Of a DNA stretch of 64,000 bases, positions 1 to 14,300 are shown in pieces; within the stretch, counting starts at the first letter, position 1; each line of letters starts with the position of its first letter. The notes beneath the pieces are model-generated. The model had not been told where the DNA came from, searched no databases, and worked only from the letters and a program-made list of their open reading frames with translations. The DNA is taken from contig CAIIXF020000004.1 of assembly GCA_903813345.2 (NCBI GenBank), forward strand, positions 20,060,477-20,124,476, given 5' to 3'. A program made the position numbers and the translations under genes. This DNA is from Owenia fusiformis (Eukaryota; Annelida; Polychaeta; Sabellida; Oweniidae).

Positions 1-3000
1 AAATGCCATAAATTGTTATTTGACCCCTTCTATGTCTACTCTTATTCATCATTATTGTTGTGTCTGTGATAGCGTGCGCAATATAGCGCATCATATTGGA
101 CTTTGAGTAAGAACATTAACATTTCACATATTCTGTCTTATTCACATTTACACACACATTTCTAAATGTTTCACACAAGAACTTTCACATTTTTCTCATT
201 AACATGTACAGTATATGTACATGTACATGAAATTGTCACTTTATAGACCTATTTACATATATTGGCACAATAGCTTTACAATTTACTGAAAGTATTTCAG
301 TTCTCACAGAAAAAATTATTTTCACATTTTTATATTAAAGTCACAGACTCACAGGCACGTTATTGTATTATATTAAACTTATTGCTTTCCACTAAAATGA
401 CACAATCACTTTTATTATGTCCCCACCACATAGTGTGGGGCCATATTGTCGGCCTAGGCGCGTCCGTCCGTCCGTCTGTCTGTCCGTCTGTCTGTCCGTC
501 TGTCTGTCCGTACGTCCGGCAGTTTTCTCCAAAACCGCTACAGATATCACCTTCAAATTTTCAGGGATAACTTATGAGTGCATATAGATGTGGATGAAAA
601 AAGCTCGATACCTACTTCCTGTCGGCCATTTTGAAGTCAAATGCTAAAATCCTTGTCTGCAAACTTAAAGAAAACAGCTTCACAGTTGCTTTTAAAACTT
701 TAACATCTTGTTCAGCTCACTTCATTCTAGATCTGATTAGGTTTTGGACCTGTTAGCTCAGTCATGTCAGCCATTTTGAATGTTTTAAGAAAAGTTAGTG
801 CGCGATAATACTTTGTATCATATTGAATGGTGTTTTTCACTTTTCATACTTTAACTATTTAGTAGCTTTATAAATAATTTCAGGTGTAATTTGTTGTAAA
901 AGCCTATGTTATTGTTAACAGTAGTTATATGTGATAATTTTGTAAAAAGAAATCAGCAAAAACTCATAATCACTTTTTTATTGTCGGCCATTTTGGATTT
1001 TTCCGTCCTAAAATCTTGTCAGTAAAGTCTTGTCTACTTGTTTTCAGGTGAACCGTTTGGTAGATCAATTTCAAATTTTCAGGGATGATTCCTAGTATGA
1101 AAATCTAGATCTGATTAGTTTTTGGGCATTCTGGGTAAATGTCAAGGCAGCCATTTTGGATTTTCCGTCCTAAAATCTTGTCTGTAAAGTCTTGTCTACG
1201 CATTTCCAGGTGAACCGTTTGGTAGATTAATTTCAAATTTTCAGGGATGATTGTTAGTTTGAAAATCTAGAACAAATTAGTTTTTTGGCATTCTGGATAA
1301 ATGTCAAGGCAGCCATTTTGGATTTTCCATCCTCAAATCTTGTCTATAAAGTTTTGTTTACATGTTTTCTGGTTAACTGTGTGACAGATCAATTTCAAAT
1401 TTTCAGGGGTGGTTCTTAGTATGAAAATCTAGAGCTGACTAATTTTTGGGCATTCTGGGTACATTTTAAGGTGGCCATTTGCATTTTCCATCCCAAAATT
1501 GTAATGGTAAAGTCTTGTCTACTCATTTTCAGGATAACCATTTGACGGGATCACCCATTGGTGGGGACATATTGTACACATTTGTGTTCTTGTATTCACC
1601 TGTTCTTGTCACACATATTTGGCTTATAACTTCCACTAGGTATTGTACATGCATATAAATGACAGTTTTTTGTTACCATTTTATAAATGGATCAAATCGT
1701 CACTGTATTGGAATAAATAGTTAATGAAATCTGAGACTAGGCGATACAACTCAAGTTCACTAGATGCTTCAGTATTTGAAAAAATAATTGAATTGAAGTC
1801 ATTCCTGCTTTGGTAGATTACAAAATGATACAGTGGTCAAGCTTCAAATGTAAAAGCAAATGTGAAAAAGGAGAGAAACTTTAGCAAGGAATAAAGATGA
1901 GAAATTGCATTGAAGTCAAAAATGTAGTAAAGCCAGGTACTTCATGGATGTTCAGTCAAAATGTAATATTATCTTGACCATCGTAACATTTTAACATGAT
2001 TTGAATTGTTCAATTTTAGCATATTGTCGATATATACACTGTAAGACTTTAATATATTGGCTAGTATTAACTTTAAAGTGTGTGTATTTTGAATCTTATA
2101 AAATAACTTTACTCCTTATTTGAATTATTAAGACTAATTGTTTTGGGGTATTTGGAGTTGTTGATTTTGTGTTGCACTCTATTTTACTGAATGCATGTAA
2201 AGGTGTGTTCAAAAAGTTTGTAAAAGTTTGTGCTAAGGTAGGCTAAGTAGAAACAATAGTCTACTTGATTCCTTTATAACAATCTTGTATTCTGATATCA
2301 TCTGTAAATAATTCAAAATCCATTCCACTCTGCCTACCTTCAAATTGGCCATCTTGGTTATAAAAAATTTGTTTCTTTATTTAAATATATTAAACATTTT
2401 ATATTGTTTTGATAAATTTGTATTTTATTGAGTGCTGTATTTTTTATTTTTTTCAAAAAAATTCCTTGGTCATCATGTTTCTCATATAAACAGTCAAGGA
2501 TGTCAGCGAAATAATTCACTCAAAATTGTATTTAAATGTTTGCCATGGTAAAATATTGCTAATGGTTTGTCAGATTTAGAATATGAAAAGTTTATCCTGT
2601 ATTTTGAAAATAAATGAATAATTCATATTTATTTGTGCATAGCACAAAAATATATCATTGACAATGGTATGGGAAATGTCAGGGGAATACTAAGGAATTT
2701 CACTATTGGAACCTAGAAATGAACAGACTCTGAGATGTACATAACACTATAAATTGTCTAAAAATACCAGAAAATAGATCATTGAAGAAGGCCAGAATAC
2801 ATAGGCATGGCTACCTTGATGGTTTTCTGTAGTCAATCTGATTTTGGTGACTGCTGTATTGTACCTTTAGTCTTTTATAACATTTTGAAATAACCAAATA
2901 GCATGTTGTTTCAATTCTCATTGCATTGAAATGAATTGCTTGAATTTTAAGATTTACATATATTTACATAAGATTAAAATCTTATATGTGCATTCCACAT

Positions 3001-3979
3001 TTAATTTTGCATCATATTTAAGTCATACCTTTTTCAAGTTAAAGTGCAGTGTTTTCATTATTATTTCCTGTCCATTGGGCAATATTATAATACACAAAAC
3101 AGTCTTGGTGCAATATATTAGTGAGTGTTATAAAATGGGCTTACTTAATCAACCTTAGAACTCAATAAAGAGTAAGAATGACCAGATGACCATATAATAT
3201 GTATGTTTACAAAAGATGACTACCAGTTGACATATATTGTGGAAGTATCATTTTTATACCATTAATTCATGCTCAGAATAGCCCATTGCGTAAAATAGAT
3301 CTTTACATGAATGAGGGCTGGTACCCTAGTTGTCTCTAGTCCTGACTCATGTTCAACAATCAACAATTAATACTATGTAAAAGTAATTATTGGCATTCAT
3401 ACACCCCTATGGAGAGTGTCATTGATAAATGATTCACAGAAACAAATAACGGTTATTTGGTGAAGATCAGTCCGATCATTTTATTTTACATGTAATTGGC
3501 ACAGCTGGATTTGCTATCTGTATGCTATCTGCGATTTTAAGCTGATTCTGCGCATTTCTTGCACAGGTTTATGTGCCTTCTTTATGCTAGCTTGCTTGCG
3601 TTTGCAGCGCTCTAGGTTCAAGCTTGTTTTAAACATTGCTATGGTGTTCAGGTTTGAACTGTAAATTAATGGATCAGAGATATAGTGAAAAACTCAGAAG
3701 TGAATAGAAATACAGGAGAATATAGTACTATGCACTTACATGTAATCCATTATGAAGAAAAATGATGTTGAGTTTACTTTTTATTATTATCCACTTTCTC
3801 TCATATATCAGTATTATATCTCTCATATTGAGATTATTATGAAATTAGACATTGTGCAAACTCGTAAGTAGTAAATAAATTGAAAGATTCAACATAAGAA
3901 AATTCTGAAAGAAAATGCAAAAATATAATATAAGAATTGACGTGAAATTTAGAATGAGTTAAGAGTTTTTCTATTTCAG
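1..3979. other. Intronic or upstream sequence of UNC80 without recognised exons
   Basis: No open frame here resembles UNC80 or another gene. It holds the hairpin-ended element at 417-1570 and otherwise AT-rich single-copy sequence. The exon at 3980 has a normal acceptor, so this stretch is read as the end of a larger UNC80 intron. Small diverged exons could be missed. Confidence 0.5.
417..1570 (+). mobile_element. Hairpin-ended element with GTCC/GTCT microsatellite and ~165-bp internal tandem units
   Basis: It starts ATGTCCCCACCACATAGTG, where CCCCAC and GTGGGG form a small hairpin, and ends in TGGTGGGGACAT, the inverse of the first 12 bases. Next to the left hairpin is a GTCCGTCTGTCT-type microsatellite (462-511). 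The interior carries at least three diverged units of about 162-166 bp containing 'GGCATTCTGGGTAAATGTCA' and 'CAGCCATTTTGGATTTTCC'. This layout (end hairpin, tetranucleotide microsatellite, ~160-bp tandem core) resembles non-autonomous Helitron-like (HINE) elements such as mollusc pearl/CvA. No transposase is encoded. Classification is inference; the repeat structure is seen directly. Confidence 0.65.
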
Positions 3980-6900
3980 GACACTCAGTTCATTGCTGTG
4001 CTTCAAGATAGTCTCGAGTTTTTCAACATCCCAGAGAATGAGCACAATGCTTACTTCCTCATAGACACAAAGTCACGTAAGTATATAACTGAAAATTAAA
4101 ATATGAATAGCTGACATCTCAAAAGGGGAAATGAAATATTAAAAGGAAATATACAGGGTGTTTCATATGTATGCACCCTTGAAAAATATAAAATATAAAA
4201 TTCCCCTCGAAATGAACCCTTACCTACATACTTTGATACATTCTTTTTTTCGGGTACACCACTGGATTCTGAAACTTTTATGTAACTTTCTATTAGACAC
4301 AAGATGATAAATAACATGATAGGGTGGCAGTACTACATGTATGAGTTTATGGGGGGGGGGTGCATACATATGAAACACCCTGTAGTTGCTGAAACATAAT
4401 TTGCATTTTTACCTGTGTTGCCAAATTAAGAATATATTTCTCACGTTGCCAATTTTGGAATATCTTTATACATTTTGTTCACCCTGTCTGTATTTGTGGC
4501 ATACTCTGTATATTATGTACCAGCCTGTTTTTGTTGTGTATCCCATATCCTGTTTATAATTGTCCACCCTGCATATACCTAGCATTTATGTTTTCTTTGT
4601 GTGTTTCAGACCAGATGCACAATTTGGACAGCTACGTCAGAGACTTTTATTTCTTCCGACGTAACTTCTACCCTCAGCTGACCATGATTCATATGAACCC
4701 AGAGGAGGCCTTTAAAACACTGCAGAAACAGGTGAGTGGCCGTATATTATGGTAACAGTGGACAGTGGTCATGGGTTGAAACAAAGAATAGAGTGGACAT
4801 GAAAAAGTCTCATTATTTCAGCTTTTCAAAACACTGGACAACATGTGCAGAATATTAGGAGGATTATGTTTTGAAACTGAGAATAGGATGGAAAGGAGTA
4901 GAAACAGAGAAGATATAAGAAAGTTGTAGTTTAGAAAGAAAATTATGTACATGTACTCAATTTAAAAATGTGAGGTTTACAAATTGATTGAAGCAAAATA
5001 CATTCTGTTTGAATTATACATGTTTATTCTGTTCTAGGCGCTTACTTTGAAGACAGTTGAGATCGGAAAAGTGCTATTCTCAAAGGCGATCCTTGATGGA
5101 ACACCAGCCAATCAGCTGTCTACACACGTCTCATTCATTCATGAAGAGTTGACAAAACTACCATCATTTCCTCGCAAGGCTCTGGAAGCTGATTTTGGTC
5201 TGTACAAGGGGTCTCTTCACAAGGAGGTTGGAGGAGTGGATATGATTCACAAGTATGTCTGGACTAAGGTAAGAGGACCCTCTGAGCAATGAACAATTGA
5301 ATGAATGAACAAATTGACCAAAACAATTACAGTATTTTGGTTCTTTGGTGGGTGTTTTACTTTTACTCCCATGACCATTATTTATCATTTCTACTTTGTT
5401 TTTTCAGTTGATCAACACACTGTTTTCAAGTATGTCGTCAACAACGACATGGACATGTGACTTGACTCTGTTCTTGAATGCTGTAAATGGGACTTTGTTG
5501 TTACATTGTGAAGATAGTGCCATGGTGAGGCTCTGCCTCTCAGTGTTCATCAATGCATCACGAAGGTTTAAACATGTCTTTGCTACAAATGGGTAAGATT
5601 AACTTTGCTGCTACAAGAAAACAGAAACATTTCATCTCTAGATTCTGTGTTCATTTTATTTAAATGTTATGAAAATGATTTGTTATCCCAGTGTGCAAGA
5701 TGCAATTTATTTCCCATGTTTCAGTCACAATGTTAGACTGTAGCATCAGTGCAATTTGAATAACTCTTCTTGCTACAAATAATAAAGTAAATACTGTGCA
5801 AACCCTTTATTTATAAATCAATGTTGCAGGTATCTGTTTATTATGCCCAACATGTTGAGGGTCTATTCCAACTACCAGACCAACCCCCAGCTCTGTAAGG
5901 CCATTGAGTTTGCCTGTAAACAGTTCTACATACTGCATAGGAAACCATTCATACTTCAGGTAACTTGCCTCATATATGTAATTGAATAACACATTGTAAA
6001 CCTCACATTTTACTAAATTGACAGCACCGTAAACATTGGACATGTTCAAGAGGGCATATTAGACAGTTGTGTGTTTGGCCCCTTTCACACTTGTACACAC
6101 ATACTTGCAGATGTTTGGTAGCATTGCACCAATACTAGACATGGATATAGATGCAGAGTTTGGTGATTGTAATAAAGTTTTACCAGAGACCCTTTTTGAC
6201 CTCCTAGTGGCCCTCTCCAAATCCTCGTGCCCTGATGAACTGGACATTTTGGACCTGATTGAGGGGGAAAAACCTCTGAAAGCGCTTGTAAGTTGCTAGT
6301 GTTACTTTCAAGTGTTACATTGCCATTTCAAATTTTTAAAGCTATTAAAAATCTTCCAACAAATATTTAATGGAATATGAATCAATCCTTGTTGCGAATA
6401 TACTATTTTTAGGACTTCTGCTATGAGGATGAGCCAGATTCATTCAGTATGTCAGATGCCATTGATTTATGTGTCACAGTAGTGGCCTATGCCTCAGACT
6501 CTCTATATATTTTCTAATATTTTAGGACTTCTGCTACGAGGATGAGCCAGATTCATTCAGTATGTCAGATGCCATTGATTTATGTGTCACAGTAGTGGCC
6601 TATGTCTCAGACTCTCTATATATTTTCTAATATTTTAGGACTTCTGCTACGAGGATGAGCCAGATTCATTCAGCATGTCAGATGCCATTGATTTATGTGT
6701 CACAGTAGTGGCCTATGCCTCAGACTCCCTCAGAAGTCAACAAATGCTGGTATGCATTCGTTCACATTTTCAATGATTCACATTTTCTTTTGAAAGCTCT
6801 GATTAAAATGTCAAGACAATTGATGGCAATAGCAGTATTAAAAGCAGTAAAAGTCTGATTTGCTCATTATTCCATGTAAAATTTGCAAACAGTTCAGGAA

Positions 6901-8336
6901 AAATCTGTCTCGGATATTAGTATCATTTTAAGAAAAAAAGAAAACAATATTATCTGCTCTCAAATTTCAAAATGGAAAGGTTACTTCTATTCTCTGTTAC
7001 TTCTATATTGAATCTGACATATACAATACCTCTAATAGTTATGAACATGTTTATGTTTCACATTTCAGACCATATTAGAGGCTATAGTTCCATACTATCT
7101 GAAGCAGTCACAGGCGCTGACATTGAAGCGTGACACTCCAGTGTCTGCACGTTCAGAGATGGATATGATACAAGAGCTCAGCATCTCTATGAGAGCACTG
7201 GTGGTCAATTGTGAAGCTCTAACTAGGTAACAAGCTCTTTAAAACAATATACATGTAATGTTAAATTGCTAGCTTTAAATACATGGAAATATTGGGAGTT
7301 TTTTCAGAGATTAATTATAACGTTATTCATAGGAATTTCAGACACAGGTACATATTTTGAAGGAAACATATTTTAATTGAAGAAAATGTATTATTAATTC
7401 ATAGTTTATTTTCTTGAAATTCCAGTATTTCCTCTTGGATCAACCTTTGAGATCAAATTGTGAATTTAAGAGTTGTTTTTGTTTTGTAGAAATGCATAGT
7501 TTATTCAAGCATTATGTCTTTGGTATTATTATTAAGATAATTTAGCATACTATAGTTACTATTTATTATAGAATGTTTGGGCATGCAGTTCATTTAATGT
7601 AACATTTATCTAGGAATTTGAGTGGACCAAAACATATTGACGTAGCAACCTCAAATCTGAAGCCAACTCATAACCATAGCAACCATTCTCCTTCTGTACC
7701 TGGCATGTTTTATGATGACAGAGAAGATTCAACTGTTCATGTGAGGTAGGGATGTTACCATAGCAACAAACTTACAAATAGTAGCAAATAATTATTTTTG
7801 TTTTGGAATGTTTAAAGGATTTAACAAATTTCATTTTTAGGACAGTTGGAACTAACATTTTAATCTTGTTTGTCTTTCTGTCAACACCAAGAAGTGCTGA
7901 CATATTGTTACAGCTTCCATTTATTGTTTGTGTATCTTCTGCTTTGCATTAGTCTGAAATTGTTAGTCAAAAAGCGTATAACATACGTATGTCATGTGAA
8001 TGAACATGTCTGTACAATATCATTTCATTAGATCCACACTGTACTTCAAGGAGTGCTCATAAGGTCTGGGGAAAACCTTTAAAAAGATATTTAAAATATC
8101 AACATATTTTTTATTTTAGATATATGGAGGAAGGAAGGTCAAAATCCACTCATCACCATGACCATGAGGAAGAGATTGCAATGTTGAAAGAATTCAGACG
8201 TCCCCGTGATTCACTGCTTTGCGTCATAGCTGAGTTCTACGTGCATTGTTCAGCTCGTGTCAAAGATCTCAGAAAGAGGCTGAATGAGGTCCATGCAAAT
8301 AAATACCCAGATTTGTTGGATCATAAAGCCCATAAT
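3980..8336 (+). CDS. UNC80: UNC80 exon block 1 (ten exons)
   Basis: Exons: 3980-4076, 4610-4731, 5038-5268, 5408-5592, 5830-5959, 6111-6287, 6639-6749, 7069-7226, 7614-7745, 8120-8336. All have AG acceptors and GT donors, and the split codons rejoin cleanly. The reading starts DTQFIAVLQDSLEFFNIPEN and continues through HNLDSYVRDFYFFRRNFYPQ, the strongly conserved MPNMLRVYSNYQTNPQLCKA and DMDIDAEFGDCNKV. This is helical-repeat sequence with no catalytic motif. The exon at 6639-6749 has two upstream tandem copies (6413 and 6526) that lack donors. The exon ending at 8336 runs straight into a minisatellite built from its own donor. The exon at 7614-7745 is less conserved (linker, His/Ser-rich). 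Boundaries come from splice consensus plus frame, not from transcripts. Confidence 0.9.
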
Positions 8337-11300
8337 GTAAGTCATTAGGCTCATTGATACCAATGGTACAAGTCATAAGGCCTCTAAAGTAAGTCATTAG
8401 GTTCATAGATACAAGTCATGAAGCCCATATTCTAAGTCATTAGGCCCATAGATAAGAGTCATAAGGCCCATAATGTAAGTCATTAGCCTCATAGATAGGA
8501 GTCATAAGGCCCATAATGTAATTTATTAGGTACTAGTATATAAATGTAAGTCATGAGGCCCATAGTTCATTAGCATGAGACCTATTACTTTAATTTTTGA
8601 GCACAGAATGTGTGCCTCATGTTATGAAGATTTTTTGATATTTGGAATTGAAATGTAATGAATAAGTAATAAAACAATTTGCAGGCATTTATGGCCTAAT
8701 CTTCATACGTTGCTGTGGAAAATGGCACCTTGTAACACACATAATTAGTTGGCATAGGCTACAACACTAAATCCTTATACAAAGTTACTTCTAGATAGCC
8801 TAGTCTATATCCACCGATATTACCCGATTATCCCATTTCATAGCCTGCTTACTTCGTTTATATTAGATTTCTTAAATAACCATGACAACATAATGACATC
8901 ATATTTCATTTTGATGGAATTCTGCTAGCACACAGATGTGGTTTTATATGTCTCTGCACAAAGTAACCATGAACTATGCCTTAGTTCTTGCCCAAATATA
9001 GAGCCTTTCAAGGTCATCCTATATTGGGAGAACTCAGGCATACTTGTTTGACATGACCTCTTAAAATAAAGGAGAATGTGCACTTATGTTGAATAGTCAT
9101 GATTTCACTTGTCTCTTAGAAACTGGCCGATGTTGCACATACTTTGCTAAAGATGGCACCCTATGACCCACACACCATGAGTTGCCGTGGGCTACAACGC
9201 TATATCCTCGAAATACTACCAATGACAGACTGGTCACAGGAAGCTGTTAGACCTGCGCTGAATCTTATACTGAGACGTCTTGAGAGGCTCTTCCATAAAA
9301 TATACAAGAAAACTACACTTAGGGTAACTTTCATGTTTCTCACATTAAGTTTAAGTTACTAAGCATGAACATTAGTACCATTTCAAGGGTCTGATTTAGA
9401 ATCTTTAAGTGAGCTGAGCAACATTTATATTTAGGTGATATAGCAAATCTTGAATAGACATGGCCATCATGACCCTTGTATTCTATACATAATCATCAAG
9501 ACCATTGCATTTGAATATGTGATTTCAGCGCCACCTAGACTGGGATTGTGCTGCCAGTCTATTAAGAGGGGTCTACATGGCACTACACAAATACAACTTC
9601 ATAGCACATCTACCATACTTGAAGGTAAAATATACATCTCTGAAGTGAACATCCTCAAATGTTAACTTTCTTACCCTTTTCTAGATTTGAAAAAACATTT
9701 AAACCAAATTGATAATAGGCAAATCCTTTAAATAGGTGATTTCACAGCTATCCTAAATGGGAGAACATCGCTAGAACACTATACAAGTATGTATGAGTTT
9801 GTATGAGTTTTAAAGACTGGTGCATCTTCTTTTGGAAAGCTTTGACATATATGAATTGTGTTCTTTTTCAGAGTCTAATAAACACAACTTTACACATAGT
9901 ATTAGCTGACGCATCTGGACTAGAACTATCTGGAAGTTCCCATGACGTCCATCATAGATCTTCCCGCGTGGAGACTAATGTTTCCGTGGCAACAGTCCCT
10001 ACCCCCCAGGCATTCTGCTCTGCAGTTGTCAAACTGACTGCCATGCAGATGCAGGCCCTTGGGGTAAGATTATCTCTCTTGGCTGAGTTAATTTTCACGG
10101 GTTCATTTCTCAATGGAGTATTGTATTTGTTAATCTGGAATGGTCTTAGTTAAAACTTATAGATTCACAAGAGAACAATAATTCACAATATTTATTTTGA
10201 ATTAGTTTGATTATAAAATTTAAAAATGTTCAAATAGTAATATTCTACATTTAGGATCAGTTTTCATTGGAGCACATATGTGGAGGGATGTCTGTCTTCC
10301 CTACACAGGACAAAACCCAGAATATGCTTGTAAACCTTGTACTGCCCTTGCTGATAAGGGTTGGATGCGGGCGTAAAGGTTAGAATTTTTAAGAGATGAT
10401 TCTTCTATTATATTCTTCATCATTGGTGATGTGGCTTTCAACTTATTTGCATGCTATGGATCTTTTGAATAAGGTTTTATTAACACATGAAAAGTTCCTT
10501 GTGTTTATGTTTTGGAATTAAATGCAAAATATAGTGGAAAATAGTAGAATTGGCAGGAAATACAAACTGGTTATGACCATCTTGAAGCATTTTTCCTCAT
10601 TTAGGTTGTTTGTTTTCAGATTCTCCAAGGATGTCCCAGACTGACATTAACTTTGCATTGACAGTAATTCTCCATGCAGTTGTGCCACCCTCCAAACAGA
10701 GTTCTAGCCATGGGGGAAAATCAACCAATTATTTGTCAGTGTCCATTGGAGAGATGGGGCGATCTGGGAGTGTTTCACAATCTGATAAACAAAGCCGTAC
10801 AAGAGACTCGCTCTACCAGATTGCATTCTTAGGTATGATTTGATACGGCAATGGCAATTGGCTCTTAGTATATAAACTTTATACTGTCAGTTCAATATTT
10901 CAAAACAATATTTTTGATTTTAATCCTTGTAGGACTTCATTACTGTTTGGGGTAAAATGCTAATTCTTTCTTAACAATATCTTTAATTGATATTTGCGTA
11001 GTCTGTAAAAATGTTTGGGACAAATTCTTAATTTTATAATTAGCTAGTATATAGCCACCACAATATGACATTACAAAGAACCAAAAAAGAACTGATGTTC
11101 CTTTGATTAGAATTAGATTACAAATGATTCCACTAATGCATGATTTGGGCCTCAATTAATTAGAACATTGAATTTGTTCAAAAATGTTGTGATCATATAA
11201 AGAAATTTACTTCAGGTCTGAAGATTCTCCTGGTGTGTTTTGAACGTCAACTAACCCCAGAGTTACACAGAGTTGCCAACTGTATAAAGGAAATGGGGAC

Positions 11301-14300
11301 AAAACTGAATGGTAAGTTATAATGTCTGCAGGTATGATGTCTGCAGGTGTAATGTCTGCAGTTATAATATCGGCAGTTATAATGTCTAGGGTTATAGTGT
11401 CTGCAGATAACAGATATGTGCTGTCAAGTTGGTTTGGAACATTTATGTAAACTTATCATGTTTCAACATTTTACCACTTTTTGACATGGAGAGGGGTCAG
11501 CACAACTTTTATCAAACGATATATATTGCTGTTGTCTTGTGTACTGCGTGAGGGCAGACAGACAGGCATAAATCTTGTCATTGAAATTGCAGGAAAACAG
11601 CTCATCTGTTCAACTTGAAATTTTTACAAATGTAAGAGCAGACTAGTGTCACAATCAGAGTGTTTCTTGTTTCTTGAAAACATGGAACTACTGATGGTTT
11701 TTCTTCCCTTGATGGTCTTAATGCTAGTGTACTATACACGATTCCTTGATAAAATATTGATATTCATGTTTGCATGGGCCATGGGTTTGGTTAAAATTAA
11801 ATTGCATAAAATTTCAGCTCATTAAAAAACAAGCACTCAATATACAGAACTTAAGATAACATACTGAGAAGGGCTCATAATTCTTGACTCTATTCTACTT
11901 CTACAGGTGGACTAGCATTATGGAGGTTCCTTGATTTTCTGACGTCCTACCGCCCTTCCCTGTTCATAATTCTGCAGCCATTCATACAGTATAAGATGCT
12001 AAGTATGTCTTGTGCCACACAGCAGGAGTATTTCATACAGCATGCCATACATGAGAAGCTTAGAGGCAAGAACATGCCTCCACCCAGATCCATTGGGAAT
12101 GTTCTTATGGACCTAGCCAGTGAACTTAGATCCATCAGGGATGATATCAATGCTTTGGGTAAGTTGTTGTATGTGGGGGTTACATATTCTAAATCATGGC
12201 TAATATACCTTGGTCATCACAAATCAGTCCTGGAGCAGTCAATAATTTATGTTCTTTCTGTAGCTATTATATGTCATAAAAATGTTTGAGTTTACACATC
12301 CTATGTCATGGTATTTTAATGGATGGTAAATCTTTAATATACAGGGTGGTCCAAAAAAAGTGGACCCCTGCAACAGGCTACATTTTTATTATCGCACTTT
12401 GAAAAAGTGCTATATTGTCGTCGTCTTGTGCTGTTGGGCGGGCGGGCGTGCAGGCGGGCGGCACATAAACCAAATCTTGTCATCAAATTTCCAGGATAAC
12501 TGCTTACCTGTTCAACTTGAAATTTTTACAGATGCAAGAGCACACTAGTACCAAGATCTGATTAGGTTAAGGGCATGCTGGGTAAACTACGTGGCGGCCA
12601 TTTTGAATTTTTCAACAAATCTTGTCATCAAAATTCCAGGAAAACCACTTATCCATTCAACTTGAAATTTTTACAGATGCAAGAGCAGACTATTGCCAAG
12701 ATCTGATTAGGTTTTGGGTATGCTGGCTGAATTACATGGTGGCCATTTTGAATTTTTCAGTTTGGCGTCCATTTTGAATTTTTCAACTTGCTCCAAATTG
12801 ACCAAATTTTTTTTTTAAAAACATCTTCAAGTTCTCAGAAGTTTAAAATCTGACCTTAGATTTCAGATTTGACCTTTCAATCACCTTCAGGTCAAAAAGT
12901 TGATTTTCTAAATTGATATTTTGGATTTAAATTTAGGTCAGCTTAATTACAAAACACCTACTGAGGTCTGAAAAAGTGAAATTTTCAAGGTCGAAGGTCA
13001 TCAAATTAGGTCACAAACAATGTTATCTAAATTTTCCCAAAGTTCAAGACTACAAATAAATTCTTGTCATCAAAATTGCAGGAAAACCGCTAACCTTGTC
13101 AACTTGAAATGTTTACAGATGCAAGAGCAGACTAGTGCCAAGGTCTGATTAGGTTTTGGCCATGCTGGGTAAATTGCATGGTGGCCAGTTTGCTCTTCAA
13201 AGTGCGATATTTATCACTGTGTGTCTTGTTCTTAATACATGCATGTATTGGCTCATATTATCACATGTTGAAGAGAAAGGTCTAAAATTTTGGTTGATGC
13301 CATAATTAATTCTCAGTCTTAAATTTTGAAGAAATTACAAGCGTTTAACAAACATGCCTGTAAATGAGATATTGTACAAAATTTTACAAATGTTATTCAC
13401 GGAAATTGTTGAAACACATTGGATGATCTTAAACAGCTGTCAGTTAGAGATACAAGTTTAAAACCCTACCATATGACAAAAGGGACACTATTAAAGCAGA
13501 AAGCACATTTCACACTTTCATTGATCATTTTGAAGCATTTTTAACTGTTCAACAGTTCAGGGGTATGTTACCTACACCAACAGTTAGAGGGGGGCCTCTT
13601 ATGGAAGGAAGTTGCCCCCTGTGACCAGGAATCTGATAACCCATTCATCAAATATCTTTAAAAAATCAAAAGAAAATTCAATTTTCAATGTTTTGAGTCA
13701 TATATCATTAGAATTGGTCCATGATTTATGAAGATATTGACATTTCAAGATCATACAGGGGTATGTTCATGATTTCACTGGAAAATGTTTTCGTCTGTGG
13801 AAGCTTAGCACATCTCTTTGGATCACAATAACTTTGCAACTAACAAATGTAGGATGCTAGTTTTAAGCCATAATGTGCAGGATTTAAAATTGAACAAAGT
13901 CAGAAAATATTAGTTCTTTAAACTGCAGCTTAAAAAATTCTCAAGGGAAAGGTGTTAAAGGGTTGAAGAATCGCGGATATTGAAAATCACAATTTGTCCA
14001 TTTTCAGTAATGTTTGGTTAGGGCTTATAATTTCTGCAAATTTCAAGACTAAGAAAAATGTATGGTACCAACATAAATTTTAGACCTTCCTCTACAACGT
14101 GTGAAAATAAAAAAGAATTCCTGCAAGTAATAAGGGAAATATGGCCAGTTGCAGGGGTTCACTTTTTTTGGACCACCCTGTATATAGGTTATTTGATTGG
14201 AGGGATAGAATTTGAATTTTATTGAGGGAAAATATGATATTTGCTAAGGAAAATATCATATTGACCAATCACCTGAGTGTCAATATGATATTTTCCGAGG

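Noticed and set aside
382-570. Frame with repeated SVCPSVCP
   Set aside because: Translation of the GTCC/GTCT microsatellite in a non-autonomous element.
6413-6638. Two extra mutually exclusive UNC80 exons
   Set aside because: Both copies lack a donor and the exon's 3' third, and carry an in-frame TAA.
9450-9665. Separate 71-residue gene
   Set aside because: Overlaps a UNC80 exon (9529-9624) in a different frame.
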